From assembly GCA_009377865.1 (NCBI GenBank), contig WHTH01000040.1, forward strand, positions 1-38,892: 38,892 bases of DNA, in the 5' to 3' direction. This document shows positions 1 to 7,324 of this stretch, in pieces (positions within the stretch are counted from its first letter, which is position 1; every line of letters begins with the position of its first letter). The notes beneath the pieces were generated by a model. That model searched no databases, was not told the DNA's origin, and saw nothing but the letters and a program-made list of their open reading frames with translations. A program made the translations under genes and the position numbers. This DNA is from Pseudonocardiaceae bacterium. GTDB lineage: Bacteria > Actinomycetota > Actinomycetes > Mycobacteriales > Pseudonocardiaceae.

Positions 1-2
1 GC

Positions 3-1652
3 AACCTGCTGCGCGCGGGCGTGGACAAGCTGGCCGACGCGGTGCGGTCCACCCTCGGGCCCAAGGGCCGCAACGTGATCCTCGAGAAGATCAGCGGCAC
101 TCCCGTGATCACCAATGACGGCGTCACGATCGCGCGGGAGATCCACCTGTCCAACCAGTTCGAGAACATGGGCGCGCAGGTCGTCAAGGAAGCTGCCATC
201 AAGAACGAGGACATCGTCGGCGACGGCACCACCACCGCCACCGTGCTCGCGCAGGCCATGGTGCGCGAGGGGATGGCGGCGATCGGTGCCGGCGCCAACC
301 CGGTACTGGTCAAGCGCGGCATCGACGTCGCCATCGACGCGCTGGTGGACCGGCTGCAGAAGGCGGCCCACCCGGTCAGCACCGAGCACGACTACGCGCG
401 CGTCGCGTCCATCTCCGCCAACGACGACGAGCGCATCGGCCGGGTGCTCGCCCGCGCGCTGCACACCGTCGGCGACGAGGGCCTGGTCACCGTCGAGGAG
501 TCGCCGCGGTTGGGGCTGTCGGTCGACTTCGTCGAGGGCTTCGAGTTCGACAACGGCTACATCTCGCCGTACCTGGTCACCGACCCGGGCCGCCTCGAGG
601 CCGTCGTCGACGACCCCTACATCCTGCTGAGCAGCGAGAAGATCTCCAAGGTCCAGGAGCTCATGCCGCTGCTGGACCAGATCATGCGCAGCCCGCGACC
701 ACTGGTGATCATCGCGCAGGATGTGGACGGCACGGCACTGTCGATGCTCGTGCACAACAACGTGAACAAGACGTTCCAGTCGGTCGCGGTGCGCGCGCCA
801 GGCTTCGGGGAACGCCGGATCCACCAGCTCGAGGACATGGCCGCGCTCACCGGCGGGAAGGTGCTGAGCAAGCAGTCCAGCTTCTCGCTGTCCACGATCA
901 CGCTCGAGCACCTCGGTCGCGCCAAGCAGGTCCGCGTCACCGCCGAGTCGACGTCGATCATCGAAGGTGCCGGCGCTGCGGAGGGTGTCGAGTTCCGGGC
1001 GACCCAGCTGCGCTCGGAACTCGAGCGGGCCACCAACGACACCGACCGCGACGTGCTGACCGAACGCATCGGGCAGCTGTCCGGCAAGGTCGCCCTGGTG
1101 CACGTCGGGGCACCGACCCCGGCGGAGCTCAAGGAGACCCAGCACCGGGTGGAGGACGCGCTGTCGGCGACGAGGGCGGCGAGAGCCGAGGGGATCGTGG
1201 CGGGCGGCGGCGCCGCGCTGGTCCATGCCGAGCGCGCCCTCGACGGGCTCGACGTCAAGGGAGACTACGCCATCGGCGTGGAGATCGTGCGCCGCGCGCT
1301 GACCGAACCGGCGTTCTGGATCGCCAGCAACGCCGGCTACCAGGGTGCCGAGGTCGTCGAGCATGTCCGGACGCTGGACGACGACGAGGGCTTCGACGCC
1401 CTCGATGGTCGGTACGGGAACATGGTCGAGATGGGGATCATCGACCCGCTGCGGGTGGCCCGCTCGGCACTGCAGAACGGCGCGTCGGTGGCAGGGTTGA
1501 TCCTGACCACGAACTCGCTGGTCGCCGAGGAGCAGACGCCCTGGAACAAGGCGTTGATGACGGAGTTCGGGTCGCTCGACGAGGGCATGCCGCAACCATC
1601 GCCCGACGCCAGCACCCCGCAGTCGCTCGGCATGGGCCCCTCGGTCGGCTGA
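3..1652 (+). CDS. groEL: GroEL-like 60 kDa chaperonin, 5' end outside the window
   Basis: ATP-driven group I chaperonin subunit of the cytosolic folding cage. The reading frame is already open at base 3 and reads NLLRAGVDKLADAV into TLGPKGRN, the usual GroEL N-terminal sequence, so about 15-20 residues lie upstream. The GTG at 21 is an internal valine. ATP-site motifs are present: TNDGVT, GDGTTTATV, the catalytic Asp in VEDALSATR and GIVAGGGAAL. The protein is clearly divergent. It ends in SLGMGPSVG, without the GGM-rich or His-rich tail of common actinobacterial GroELs, so it is probably an extra paralogue rather than the housekeeping copy. No groES is visible. Its 3' end abuts a truncated kinase gene on the other strand. 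Confidence 0.93.
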   Translation, partial: NLLRAGVDKLADAVRSTLGPKGRNVILEKISGTPVITNDGVTIAREIHLSNQFENMGAQVVKEAAIKNEDIVGDGTTTATVLAQAMVREGMAAIGAGANPVLVKRGIDVAIDALVDRLQKAAHPVSTEHDYARVASISANDDERIGRVLARALHTVGDEGLVTVEESPRLGLSVDFVEGFEFDNGYISPYLVTDPGRLEAVVDDPYILLSSEKISKVQELMPLLDQIMRSPRPLVIIAQDVDGTALSMLVHNNVNKTFQSVAVRAPGFGERRIHQLEDMAALTGGKVLSKQSSFSLSTITLEHLGRAKQVRVTAESTSIIEGAGAAEGVEFRATQLRSELERATNDTDRDVLTERIGQLSGKVALVHVGAPTPAELKETQHRVEDALSATRAARAEGIVAGGGAALVHAERALDGLDVKGDYAIGVEIVRRALTEPAFWIASNAGYQGAEVVEHVRTLDDDEGFDALDGRYGNMVEMGIIDPLRVARSALQNGASVAGLILTTNSLVAEEQTPWNKALMTEFGSLDEGMPQPSPDASTPQSLGMGPSVG

Positions 1653-1677
1653 GCGGACCCACTGGACCGTTCGGTGA

Positions 1678-1765
1678 GGTGCTGCGCGAGCGTTGTCTTT
1701 CCCACGCCGCTGGGACCATCGATCGTGACGAACAATCCGCGCCGATGGTCCTGCCCGGTCGCCAT
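1678..1765 (-). pseudogene. Truncated P-loop kinase (dTMP-kinase-like), N-terminal fragment only
   Basis: On the minus strand an ATG at 1765 starts MATGQDHRRGLFVTIDG, followed by GPSGVGKTTLAQHLTE, a textbook P-loop of the thymidylate-kinase type. After about 30 residues the homology stops, close to the end of groEL, and the frame only continues as antisense of groEL. The nucleoside-binding and LID regions are missing, so no working kinase can be made. The ATG lies one base after the stop of the exonuclease remnant, so the two were probably co-transcribed. The truncation is seen directly; the family is assigned from the P-loop and its flanks. Confidence 0.75.
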
Positions 1766-1766
1766 G

Positions 1767-2051
1767 TCAGTCGAAGAGCCGAAGCTCGGGCTCGGCGGGC
1801 GTGAGATCGAGTCCTCCGGCCTCGCGCAACGCGGCGAGCGAGAGGGGCTCCGGCCCGGCGGTGCAGGCCAGGTCGACAAACAGCCGGGCAGTGACCAGCG
1901 CGTCATAGGTGGCGCGGTGCGGTTGCAGGTCGGGTGGCATCCCGTCGGCGAGGTTGCGGTGTTCGACCAGCGCGCCGAGCCGGTGCGAGGGCAGGGGCCA
2001 AGTCTTGCGCGCGAGGCGCAGCGTGTCGAAGGCTTCGCGCGGCGTGGCAGG
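1767..2051 (-). pseudogene. C-terminal fragment of a DEDDh-type 3'-5' exonuclease
   Basis: Translated on the minus strand in the frame that stops at 1767, this stretch reads REAFDTLRLARKTWPLPSHR, then an ELRLFD-type end, and includes LADGMPPDLQPHRATYDAL, where the late HxxxxD of RNase-T/DnaQ-like exonucleases is expected. The first half of the enzyme, with the DxE motif, is absent. The fragment begins where the GntR gene loses its homology, so one deletion seems to have removed the regulator's tail and the exonuclease's front half. The frame differs from that of the GntR gene. Family assignment is from motif context; a related nuclease family is possible. Confidence 0.65.
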
Positions 2052-2784
2052 AGGCGTCGAGAAGCATACGCGTCACCTCGACCGCACACCCTTCAGCGGT
2101 GACGGCGAGCCTGGTGCTCTCCACGACGGGGGTGCCCGGCGGAATCCCCAGCTCGGCGGCCTCTTCGGGCGTGGGCATCCGCGCCGTGAGCGTCTCGGAG
2201 AACCCGGCGGGGGCATGACCCAGCTCGGCCAGCCGCGCGAACACGCCGCCCGCCCCGGTGTCCGGCTCGGTGATACGGGTGCCCTCGACGAGATCGAGCG
2301 GCAGGTACGACGTGGCCAGCTGCACGGGACGGTCATCGACCACGTAGCGACGGGACCGTCGCAGTAGCGGCGAGCCCTCGGGCACGCGGAGCTGTTCGGC
2401 CAGTTCCCCATCGGCCTCCACCCGGTCGATCACCATGCGGTCGACAGTGACCGCACGGTCCTCGAATCCGGCGCCCCAGATGTTTCCACCCTCGCCCCAC
2501 AACGAGCGGGCCAGCCGCTTCGACCCGTGCCGCCGAATCGGCTTGAACAGCCGGACGAATACGCCGCTGCCCTTCCGGGACACGGCCAAGCCTTCGTAAC
2601 GAAGGGTCGCGAGCGCCTGTCGCGCTGTCATCCGCGCCACGCCGTAGCGCTCCATCAGCGCGTTCTCACCCGGTAGCCGGTCACCGTCAGCCAGATCGCT
2701 CCGCCGGATCGCCGAGCGCAGATCAGCGGCGATCCGCGCGTACAGGGGTGTTCCGCTACCTGCCTCGGGAGCACCCACCGTCAT
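1903..2784 (-). CDS. GntR/HutC-family regulator with UTRA domain and a foreign C-terminus
   Basis: DNA-binding repressor. An N-terminal winged helix (PLYARIAADLRSAIR, YGVARMTARQALATLR) is followed by a UTRA effector domain (about residues 95-245). Homology ends at VTRMLLDAS near base 2051, roughly ten residues short of the usual end. The frame then runs out of phase through the exonuclease remnant, adding a basic, Pro/Arg-rich tail of about 45 residues that is unlikely to be native. A perfect AGGAGG lies directly against the ATG (2785-2790), so the GTG at 2778 is a better-spaced start. It is divergent from a Nudix gene 40 bases away. GntR plus Nudix is a pairing known from actinomycete integrative conjugative elements; the link here is inference. 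Confidence 0.8.
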   Translation of the reverse strand: MTVGAPEAGSGTPLYARIAADLRSAIRRSDLADGDRLPGENALMERYGVARMTARQALATLRYEGLAVSRKGSGVFVRLFKPIRRHGSKRLARSLWGEGGNIWGAGFEDRAVTVDRMVIDRVEADGELAEQLRVPEGSPLLRRSRRYVVDDRPVQLATSYLPLDLVEGTRITEPDTGAGGVFARLAELGHAPAGFSETLTARMPTPEEAAELGIPPGTPVVESTRLAVTAEGCAVEVTRMLLDASCHAARSLRHAAPRAQDLAPALAPARRAGRTPQPRRRDATRPATAPRHL

Positions 2785-2822
2785 CCTCCTACCTAGAGAA
2801 GCTAGCCCACGTTACCGCCGCA

Positions 2823-3140
2823 GTGAACGTGGCAGCCGCAGGGATCAGTAGTGTCGCCCTGCTCATGAGCCAGTCCAGCCCGTTCGAGTACACCTCCGAG
2901 GTGCTGGCCATTCGCCGCCGGGACAACGGCCACTGGCAACCCCCGGCGGCGTGCTCGAAACGCATGAGACGTTCGAGCAGGGTGTGCGCCGCGAGGTCGC
3001 AGAAGAAACCGGAGCACAGGTCGAAGTCGAACGCCTTTCGGGTCTCTACAAAAACGTCAAGGCCGGGATCGTCGCCGTCGTGTTCCGGTGCCACCCGCTC
3101 GCCGAACCGCCGCCAGCCAGCGCGATCTCCGACGTAGTCG
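2823..3140 (+). pseudogene. Frameshifted Nudix hydrolase
   Basis: Two frames together encode one Nudix protein. Frame 1 gives SEVLAIRRRDNGHWQPP. Frame 2 resumes with GVLETHETFEQGVRREV then AEETGAQV, a complete Nudix box, and LYKNVKAGIVAVVFRC. The break is in a run of five C at about 2940-2944; one more C would restore the frame (QPPGGVLE). The GTG at 2823 and the ATG at 2865 are possible starts. Beyond about 3090 the expected C-terminal Nudix strand is not found on the plus strand. This subtype resembles the Nudix genes next to GntR genes in actinomycete integrative elements. A sequencing error in the C run cannot be excluded, but it would not explain the lost C-terminus. Confidence 0.75.
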
Positions 3141-3366
3141 TGGGCTCGCCGCGGCAGGCCAAGGTTGTAGGTAGATGGCCCTCGACGGCCTCGGAGTGCT
3201 CCACGTCACAGCACGGCCGCAACCGATCCGCCGGACGATGAGCAGCCACACACTGAATATCAGATGGCTCCAACACAGGTCCAGGAAACTCCACCGGATT
3301 GCAGCATGTCCCCCGTGACTACTGTGACGGCCGACAACCGCCCGACGATCTCGGGAGCGAGAGCCG

Positions 3367-4593
3367 GTGAAGCACCGTTCGATCCAGCGGCCATGGCGGT
3401 TCACCGCGCTGGTGAGCGGCGTGGTGGTCGCCTGCCTGGCCGGAGTCGTCGTCGCCGTAGTCCGCGCGATGCCCGACGGTGGCGGCGAGCCGCAGCCCGG
3501 CGCGGCAGCAACGGGCCCGGCAGCGGACGGGGCAGCGCCGAGCAGCGCGGCGCGACCGGTTCCACCCTCCCCGCAACCACCCCGGTGCACGGCCGCGGCG
3601 GCCATCTCGGAGCTGCCGATCAGGCAGCGGCTGGCGCAGCTGCTCATGGTCGGGGTGGACGCGAGCGGGCCCGCCGAGGCCCGCAAGGCGGTCAGCAGCG
3701 AGCAAGTCGGCGGCATCTTCCTCACCGGTGATGCAACCGCACTGCTCACGGGCGGTGCCCTCGAGCGGCTACAGCAGGCCGCCACCATCCCGGTGGCGGT
3801 TGCCGTCGACGAGGAGGGCGGCAGGGTACAGCGTCTCGAGAACCTCGACGGCAAACTGCCCAGTGCCCGCGAGATGGCACAGACCATGACCCCGCGGCAG
3901 GTCTACGAGCTCGCCCTGCAGCGCGGCGAGGCGATGCGCGACCGCGGCGTCACGGTCGATCTCGCTCCCAGCGTCGACGTCTCCGACCAGCCCGACAACG
4001 CCGTGATCGGCGACCGGTCGTTCTCCGACGACCCGGTGGTCGTCACCCGCTACGTAGACGCCTTCGCCCAGGGGCTGCGCGATTCCGGCGTGCTCCCGGT
4101 GTTCAAGCACTTCCCCGGGCACGGCCAGGGAGACGGCGATTCCCACTCCGGCGCGGTCACCACACCCCCACTGGACGAGCTGCGGCGCCTCGACCTGCTG
4201 CCCTACCAGCGGGTGCTGAACCCGCAGTCGGCGGTCATGCTGGGGCACCTCGACGTCCCCGGGCTGACCGAGCCCGGCACCCCGGCCAGCATCAGCCCCG
4301 CGACGCTGGCACTGCTGCGCGACGAACTGGGCTTCGACGGGCTGGTGCTGACCGATGACCTGGCGGCGATGCGGGCGATCACCGACCGGGTCGACCTGCC
4401 CGAGGCGGTGCGGCAGTCGCTGGCGGCGGGGGTCGACATGGCGCTGTGGATCACCAGCGAGGAGCTCGACGAGGTACTCGACCACCTCGAACAGTCGATC
4501 GCCGACGGTTCGCTGCCCGAGCAGCGGGTGAACGAGGCGGTCGGCAACGTCCTCGCGGCCAAGGGTGTCGACCCCTGCGCGGTCAGGGGTTGA
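3367..4593 (+). CDS. Glycoside hydrolase family 3, NagZ-like beta-N-acetylhexosaminidase
   Basis: Secreted or membrane-anchored glycosidase, 408 residues. A signal-anchor (residues about 12-34) and a Pro/Ala-rich linker precede the GH3 barrel. Hallmarks: VDEEGGRVQRL, the catalytic-loop motif KHFPGHGQGDGDSH (from about residue 247) and the nucleophile Asp in LVLTDDLAAM (about residue 329). The absence of a GH3 C-terminal sandwich fits the NagZ subgroup, which removes N-acetylglucosamine from peptidoglycan fragments. No lipobox Cys follows the hydrophobic segment, so uncleaved anchoring or Sec export is more likely than a lipoprotein. The GTG start has a good ribosome site (GGGAGCGAG). No recognisable gene lies between 3140 and 3366. 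Confidence 0.9.
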   Translation: MKHRSIQRPWRFTALVSGVVVACLAGVVVAVVRAMPDGGGEPQPGAAATGPAADGAAPSSAARPVPPSPQPPRCTAAAAISELPIRQRLAQLLMVGVDASGPAEARKAVSSEQVGGIFLTGDATALLTGGALERLQQAATIPVAVAVDEEGGRVQRLENLDGKLPSAREMAQTMTPRQVYELALQRGEAMRDRGVTVDLAPSVDVSDQPDNAVIGDRSFSDDPVVVTRYVDAFAQGLRDSGVLPVFKHFPGHGQGDGDSHSGAVTTPPLDELRRLDLLPYQRVLNPQSAVMLGHLDVPGLTEPGTPASISPATLALLRDELGFDGLVLTDDLAAMRAITDRVDLPEAVRQSLAAGVDMALWITSEELDEVLDHLEQSIADGSLPEQRVNEAVGNVLAAKGVDPCAVRG

Positions 4594-4620
4594 TGTCGCC
4601 GGTGCGGTAGGCTCTGCGCC

Positions 4621-4764
4621 GCCTGAGGGGAGTAGTTCCCACCGTCGCACCCGGGTTCGTGCCCGAGGTTCGTACGACGGTTGGCGAGGTGATCGACACA
4701 CTGATCCCGTTACCGGGATCCGGTCCCTCACCCGCGTAGTTCGCGGGCGAACGAGACCTCCGGC
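4621..4764 (+). promoter_or_regulatory. Manganese-sensing yybP-ykoY riboswitch aptamer
   Basis: The leader of the downstream exporter gene carries the two conserved boxes of this class: GAGGGGAGTAG at 4625-4635 and AACGAGACC at 4750-4758. They are brought together by a P1 helix pairing 4621-4628 (GCCTGAGG) with 4757-4764 (CCTCCGGC), with one mismatch. Between them lie two hairpin arms. The class binds Mn2+ and usually turns on Mn2+ exporters, which matches the GDT1 gene 75 bases downstream. Boxes and pairing are seen; the ligand is from knowledge of the class. Confidence 0.8.
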
Positions 4765-4818
4765 CGGGTTGGCCACTGCCCGGTCGGAGTTGTCGTGCCC
4801 TCCGTCCGGGTCCGGACG
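4760..4818 (+). promoter_or_regulatory. Probable riboswitch expression platform: two hairpins before the ribosome site
   Basis: A strong hairpin pairs CCGGCCGGG (4760-4768) with CCCGGTCGG (4779-4787), nine pairs with one G-T. Its 5' arm uses the same bases as the 3' strand of aptamer helix P1, so aptamer and hairpin exclude each other. A second hairpin (CGTCCG 4803-4808 with CGGACG 4813-4818) ends two bases before the GAGGAG ribosome site at 4820-4825. No T-run follows, so control could act on translation or through Rho. The mechanism is inference. Confidence 0.55.
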
Positions 4819-4838
4819 TGAGGAGCTGGACACCGCTC

Positions 4839-5435
4839 GTGCTGTTCTCCCCGCTGCTCGTCACGTTCGTGCTGGTGCTGCCCGCCGAGCTGCCGGACAA
4901 GACGATGCTGGCGACGCTGCTGCTGACCGCGCGGTACCGGCCGTGGCCGGTGCTCGTCGGGGTGTCGACAGCGTTCGCGGTGCAGTGCATCATCGCGGTG
5001 GCGTTCGGCAGCGTGCTGTCGCTGCTGCCGCCGCGCCCGATGGCCGCCGCCGTGGCAGTGCTGTTCGGCATCGGCGCGGTGCTGCTGCTTCGGGAGGGCT
5101 TCGGCGCAGCGCGCGGCGAGGACGGCCCGTCTGGCGGCAACGGCGCCCAGGAAACGTCCGCGGTCCGGATCGCGGGGATCTCCTTCGGGGTGCTCTTCGC
5201 CGCCGAGTGGGGCGACGCGTCGCAGTTCGCCACCGCGGCGCTGACCGCCCGGTTCGGCGCGCCGCTGGCGGTCGGAATCGGCGCGTGGCTCGCACTGGTC
5301 ACCATCGCGGCATTCGCGGTTGCGGTGGGCAGCGGGCTCGCGCACCGGCTGCCCACCCGCTGGATCCAGCGCGGCGCCGGTGTCGCCTTCGCGGCATTCG
5401 CCCTGTTCGCCGCTTACGAGGCGGTTATGCCGTGA
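4839..5435 (+). CDS. GDT1/TMEM165 (UPF0016) family manganese exporter
   Basis: Polytopic membrane cation exporter of the UPF0016 family, which moves Mn2+ or Ca2+. The two signature motifs are present with variations: ELPDKT near residue 17 and EWGDAS near residue 123, each at the start of one of two homologous three-helix bundles joined by a Ser/Gly-rich loop (GEDGPSGGNGAQ). The acidic residues of these motifs form the ion site. GTG 4839 is chosen because the only purine-rich ribosome site (GAGGAG, 4820-4825) lies upstream of it. GTG 4818 in the same frame would add RSWTPLV but overlaps that site. A manganese riboswitch controls the gene, which supports Mn2+ as the substrate. Confidence 0.88.
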   Translation: MLFSPLLVTFVLVLPAELPDKTMLATLLLTARYRPWPVLVGVSTAFAVQCIIAVAFGSVLSLLPPRPMAAAVAVLFGIGAVLLLREGFGAARGEDGPSGGNGAQETSAVRIAGISFGVLFAAEWGDASQFATAALTARFGAPLAVGIGAWLALVTIAAFAVAVGSGLAHRLPTRWIQRGAGVAFAAFALFAAYEAVMP

Positions 5436-5478
5436 GCAGCTTCGCCAGCTGGTACGAAAGCGGGGTCATCGATCCAGC

Positions 5479-6345
5479 TCACAGCAAACCCAGCCGGACC
5501 AGATCTGCGACCGGGCCGTCGAGGGTGGCCGAACCGTAGCAGGCGAACACCTCGCGCACCGCGTGCGCGTCGGCATCGTCGAGCGCGGCGGCCTCGGCTG
5601 TCAACTCTTCGCTGTCGGTGCTGCGCAGTGCGGCGTGCACATCACCGCCCGAGACCGCGCGGGCGGCCGCGACCAGCATGTTGAGTAGGCCGTGGTGGGT
5701 GAGGCCGGTGGCCTCGTCGTAGGTGCGCACGGCGTAGTGCAGGCCCGCTGTGGCCTTGAACGAGCGCCCGACCCGATATGCCAGCGTCAGGAAGTCGGCG
5801 ACCTCGTCCACGCTCGGGAAGGACTCGGTGGCCTGCCCGCCGCACCGGAGCTTGGGCCAGCACCCAGCTTCGGCGACGCGGCGCACCCCCTGGAGCCAGT
5901 CCGCGTGGCCGCGGCGCGGCTCCACGACTCGCACCACGTCGTCGGGCACGAACTCGGTGAGCTGCACCAGCCAGGTGGCATCCACGTCGGACGATGCCGG
6001 CACCTCGACCATCCGGACACCCAGCAGCTTGCTGTTGTCTTGCGCGGTGGAGATGGCCTTGGGCAGCCCGCCCAGCCCGGTGTCGGCGATCAATGAGACC
6101 GACAGCGGTGGATCCGGGGGCGCCTTGCGCAGCTCCGTGACGAGCTCGCCGAGCCGCGAGACCGGGCAGAGGAAGAACCCGACAACGCCGGCGTGTGGCC
6201 GATCGCGCGACGCGAGGTGCGCGGCGACCGCGTCTGGCATGGCGACCGGCCCCGGCGGGAACAGCGCGGCGTCGTCCACCAGGCGGGCGAGCAGGGGAGG
6301 TACTCCACGCGGGCCGGGGGCATGCAGGTCCAGCACCGTTGACAC
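5479..6345 (-). CDS. Conserved actinobacterial protein of unknown function
   Basis: A 288-residue soluble protein with no domain I can name. The start GTG at 6345 gives MSTVLDLHAPG. A -10-like TAGGGT lies at 6358-6353, seven bases upstream, so the transcript is probably leaderless; a GTG at 6354 falls inside that hexamer and is rejected. Recognisable features are LVDDAALFPPG near the N-terminus, GFFLCPVSRL, and a later KLRCGGQ...FKATAGLHYAV with alternating strand and helix segments, suggesting a TIM-barrel-like or sugar-enzyme fold. That fold is only a guess. It is the first gene after a run of small membrane protein genes on the same strand. Confidence 0.75.
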   Translation of the reverse strand: MSTVLDLHAPGPRGVPPLLARLVDDAALFPPGPVAMPDAVAAHLASRDRPHAGVVGFFLCPVSRLGELVTELRKAPPDPPLSVSLIADTGLGGLPKAISTAQDNSKLLGVRMVEVPASSDVDATWLVQLTEFVPDDVVRVVEPRRGHADWLQGVRRVAEAGCWPKLRCGGQATESFPSVDEVADFLTLAYRVGRSFKATAGLHYAVRTYDEATGLTHHGLLNMLVAAARAVSGGDVHAALRSTDSEELTAEAAALDDADAHAVREVFACYGSATLDGPVADLVRLGLL

Positions 6346-6440
6346 GCCCGTCACCCTAGTGGTGACGCATTGTGCGCTCCTTGCCGGACGAGCACCCGCT
6401 GATCGCCGACGTGCGCGAACTCGGCCAGGAGCTGCGCCGG

Positions 6441-6803
6441 CTAGTGGCTTACCTCGATCAGCTCGCGGGTGATGCGACGCTCGGCGACGAAGGACATCAG
6501 CGGGATCGTGCCGGCCAGCATCACGAGCACCATGCGTCCAGGCCCCCAGCGCACGGCGGTGCCCAGCAGCAGCACAGTCACCAGGTAGACCATGTAGAGC
6601 CAACCGTGCGCGTAGGCGCTCCAGGCCAGCCAGTCCTGTCCGAAGCCGTACTTGAGCACCATCGAGGCGCACAGCAGCAGCAGGAAGACACCGGTGACGT
6701 AGGACATCACCCGATAGGCCAGCAGCCGGGGACGGACCTGCTCAGCGCCGCCGGTCCTGTTCGGCGAGCCGGGCGAGGAAGGCGTTGTACGCGGCGAGCT
6801 CAT
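6441..6803 (-). CDS. DUF3817 integral membrane protein
   Basis: About 120 residues with three membrane helices: the N-terminal AYRVMSYVTGVFLLLLCASM, a central YAHGWLYMVYLVTVLLLGTA and a C-terminal MVLVMLAGTIPLMSFVAE, followed by the family's basic tail ERRITRELIE. DUF3817 proteins have no known function. The ATG at 6803 is the first start upstream that keeps the conserved LAYRVMSYVTG region. It overlaps the preceding gene by 62 bases in another frame, so the two are co-transcribed and likely translationally coupled. A GTG-ATG pair near 6709 is an alternative but would clip the first conserved residues. Confidence 0.8.
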   Translation of the reverse strand: MSSPRTTPSSPGSPNRTGGAEQVRPRLLAYRVMSYVTGVFLLLLCASMVLKYGFGQDWLAWSAYAHGWLYMVYLVTVLLLGTAVRWGPGRMVLVMLAGTIPLMSFVAERRITRELIEVSH

Positions 6804-7116
6804 CGTCGGATTCGTCCTCCTGAACGGGCGGCGGGCGGCGCGCCTCGGGTGCTGGGGGCGGCGGGGGCGGTGGCGCTGTGCTCTCGGGGGTGGCAAGAGT
6901 GGGCCGCGACTCCAGCCACAGCACCCGCCACCATGCCAGCACCGCGAAGACCGCGAACAGCGGCCACTGCAACGCGTATCCGAGGTTCTGGAAGTCACCG
7001 GCGACCGCCTGCGACCGATCCCACTGCCAGAATCCCAGCGCTACGAACGCGGCGGCAGCGAGCGCGACCAGGACGTGCCCCACCCACCACTTCGGGGAGA
7101 GCACGAACCGCCGCAC
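6742..7116 (-). CDS. Small two-helix membrane protein with Pro-rich tail
   Basis: About 124 residues. It begins VRRFVLSPKWWVGHVL and has two membrane helices separated by WQWDRSQAVAGDFQNLGYAL. A Pro-rich segment and an acidic tail (QEDESDDELAAYNAFLARL) follow. The helix-WQWDR arrangement recalls the N-terminus of SURF1-like proteins, but the SURF1 body is absent, so no function is assigned. The GTG at 7116 has a -10-like TATCCT at 7130-7125, consistent with a leaderless transcript, and a weak GAGGA close by. It forms an operon with the DUF3817 gene, whose start overlaps its end. Confidence 0.72.
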   Translation of the reverse strand: MRRFVLSPKWWVGHVLVALAAAAFVALGFWQWDRSQAVAGDFQNLGYALQWPLFAVFAVLAWWRVLWLESRPTLATPESTAPPPPPPPAPEARRPPPVQEDESDDELAAYNAFLARLAEQDRRR

Positions 7117-7324
7117 GGTCCTCAGGATACTCGGGGGGCGCCGCCACCCCGCTGTCGCCGCCGGCCCAGCTTGTGTCCATGAGCTCGACGCCATGGGGCC
7201 CTGCGGCTGGTGCGACCCCCACCGCGTCGAGTTTCATGGACGCCGCGGCGGGAGGGACGAGTGCGGCGAGGAGGGGTCCGGCGGGGTGCGGCGGGGGGCG
7301 CGGTCGGCGGGATAGCGTCGGTTC

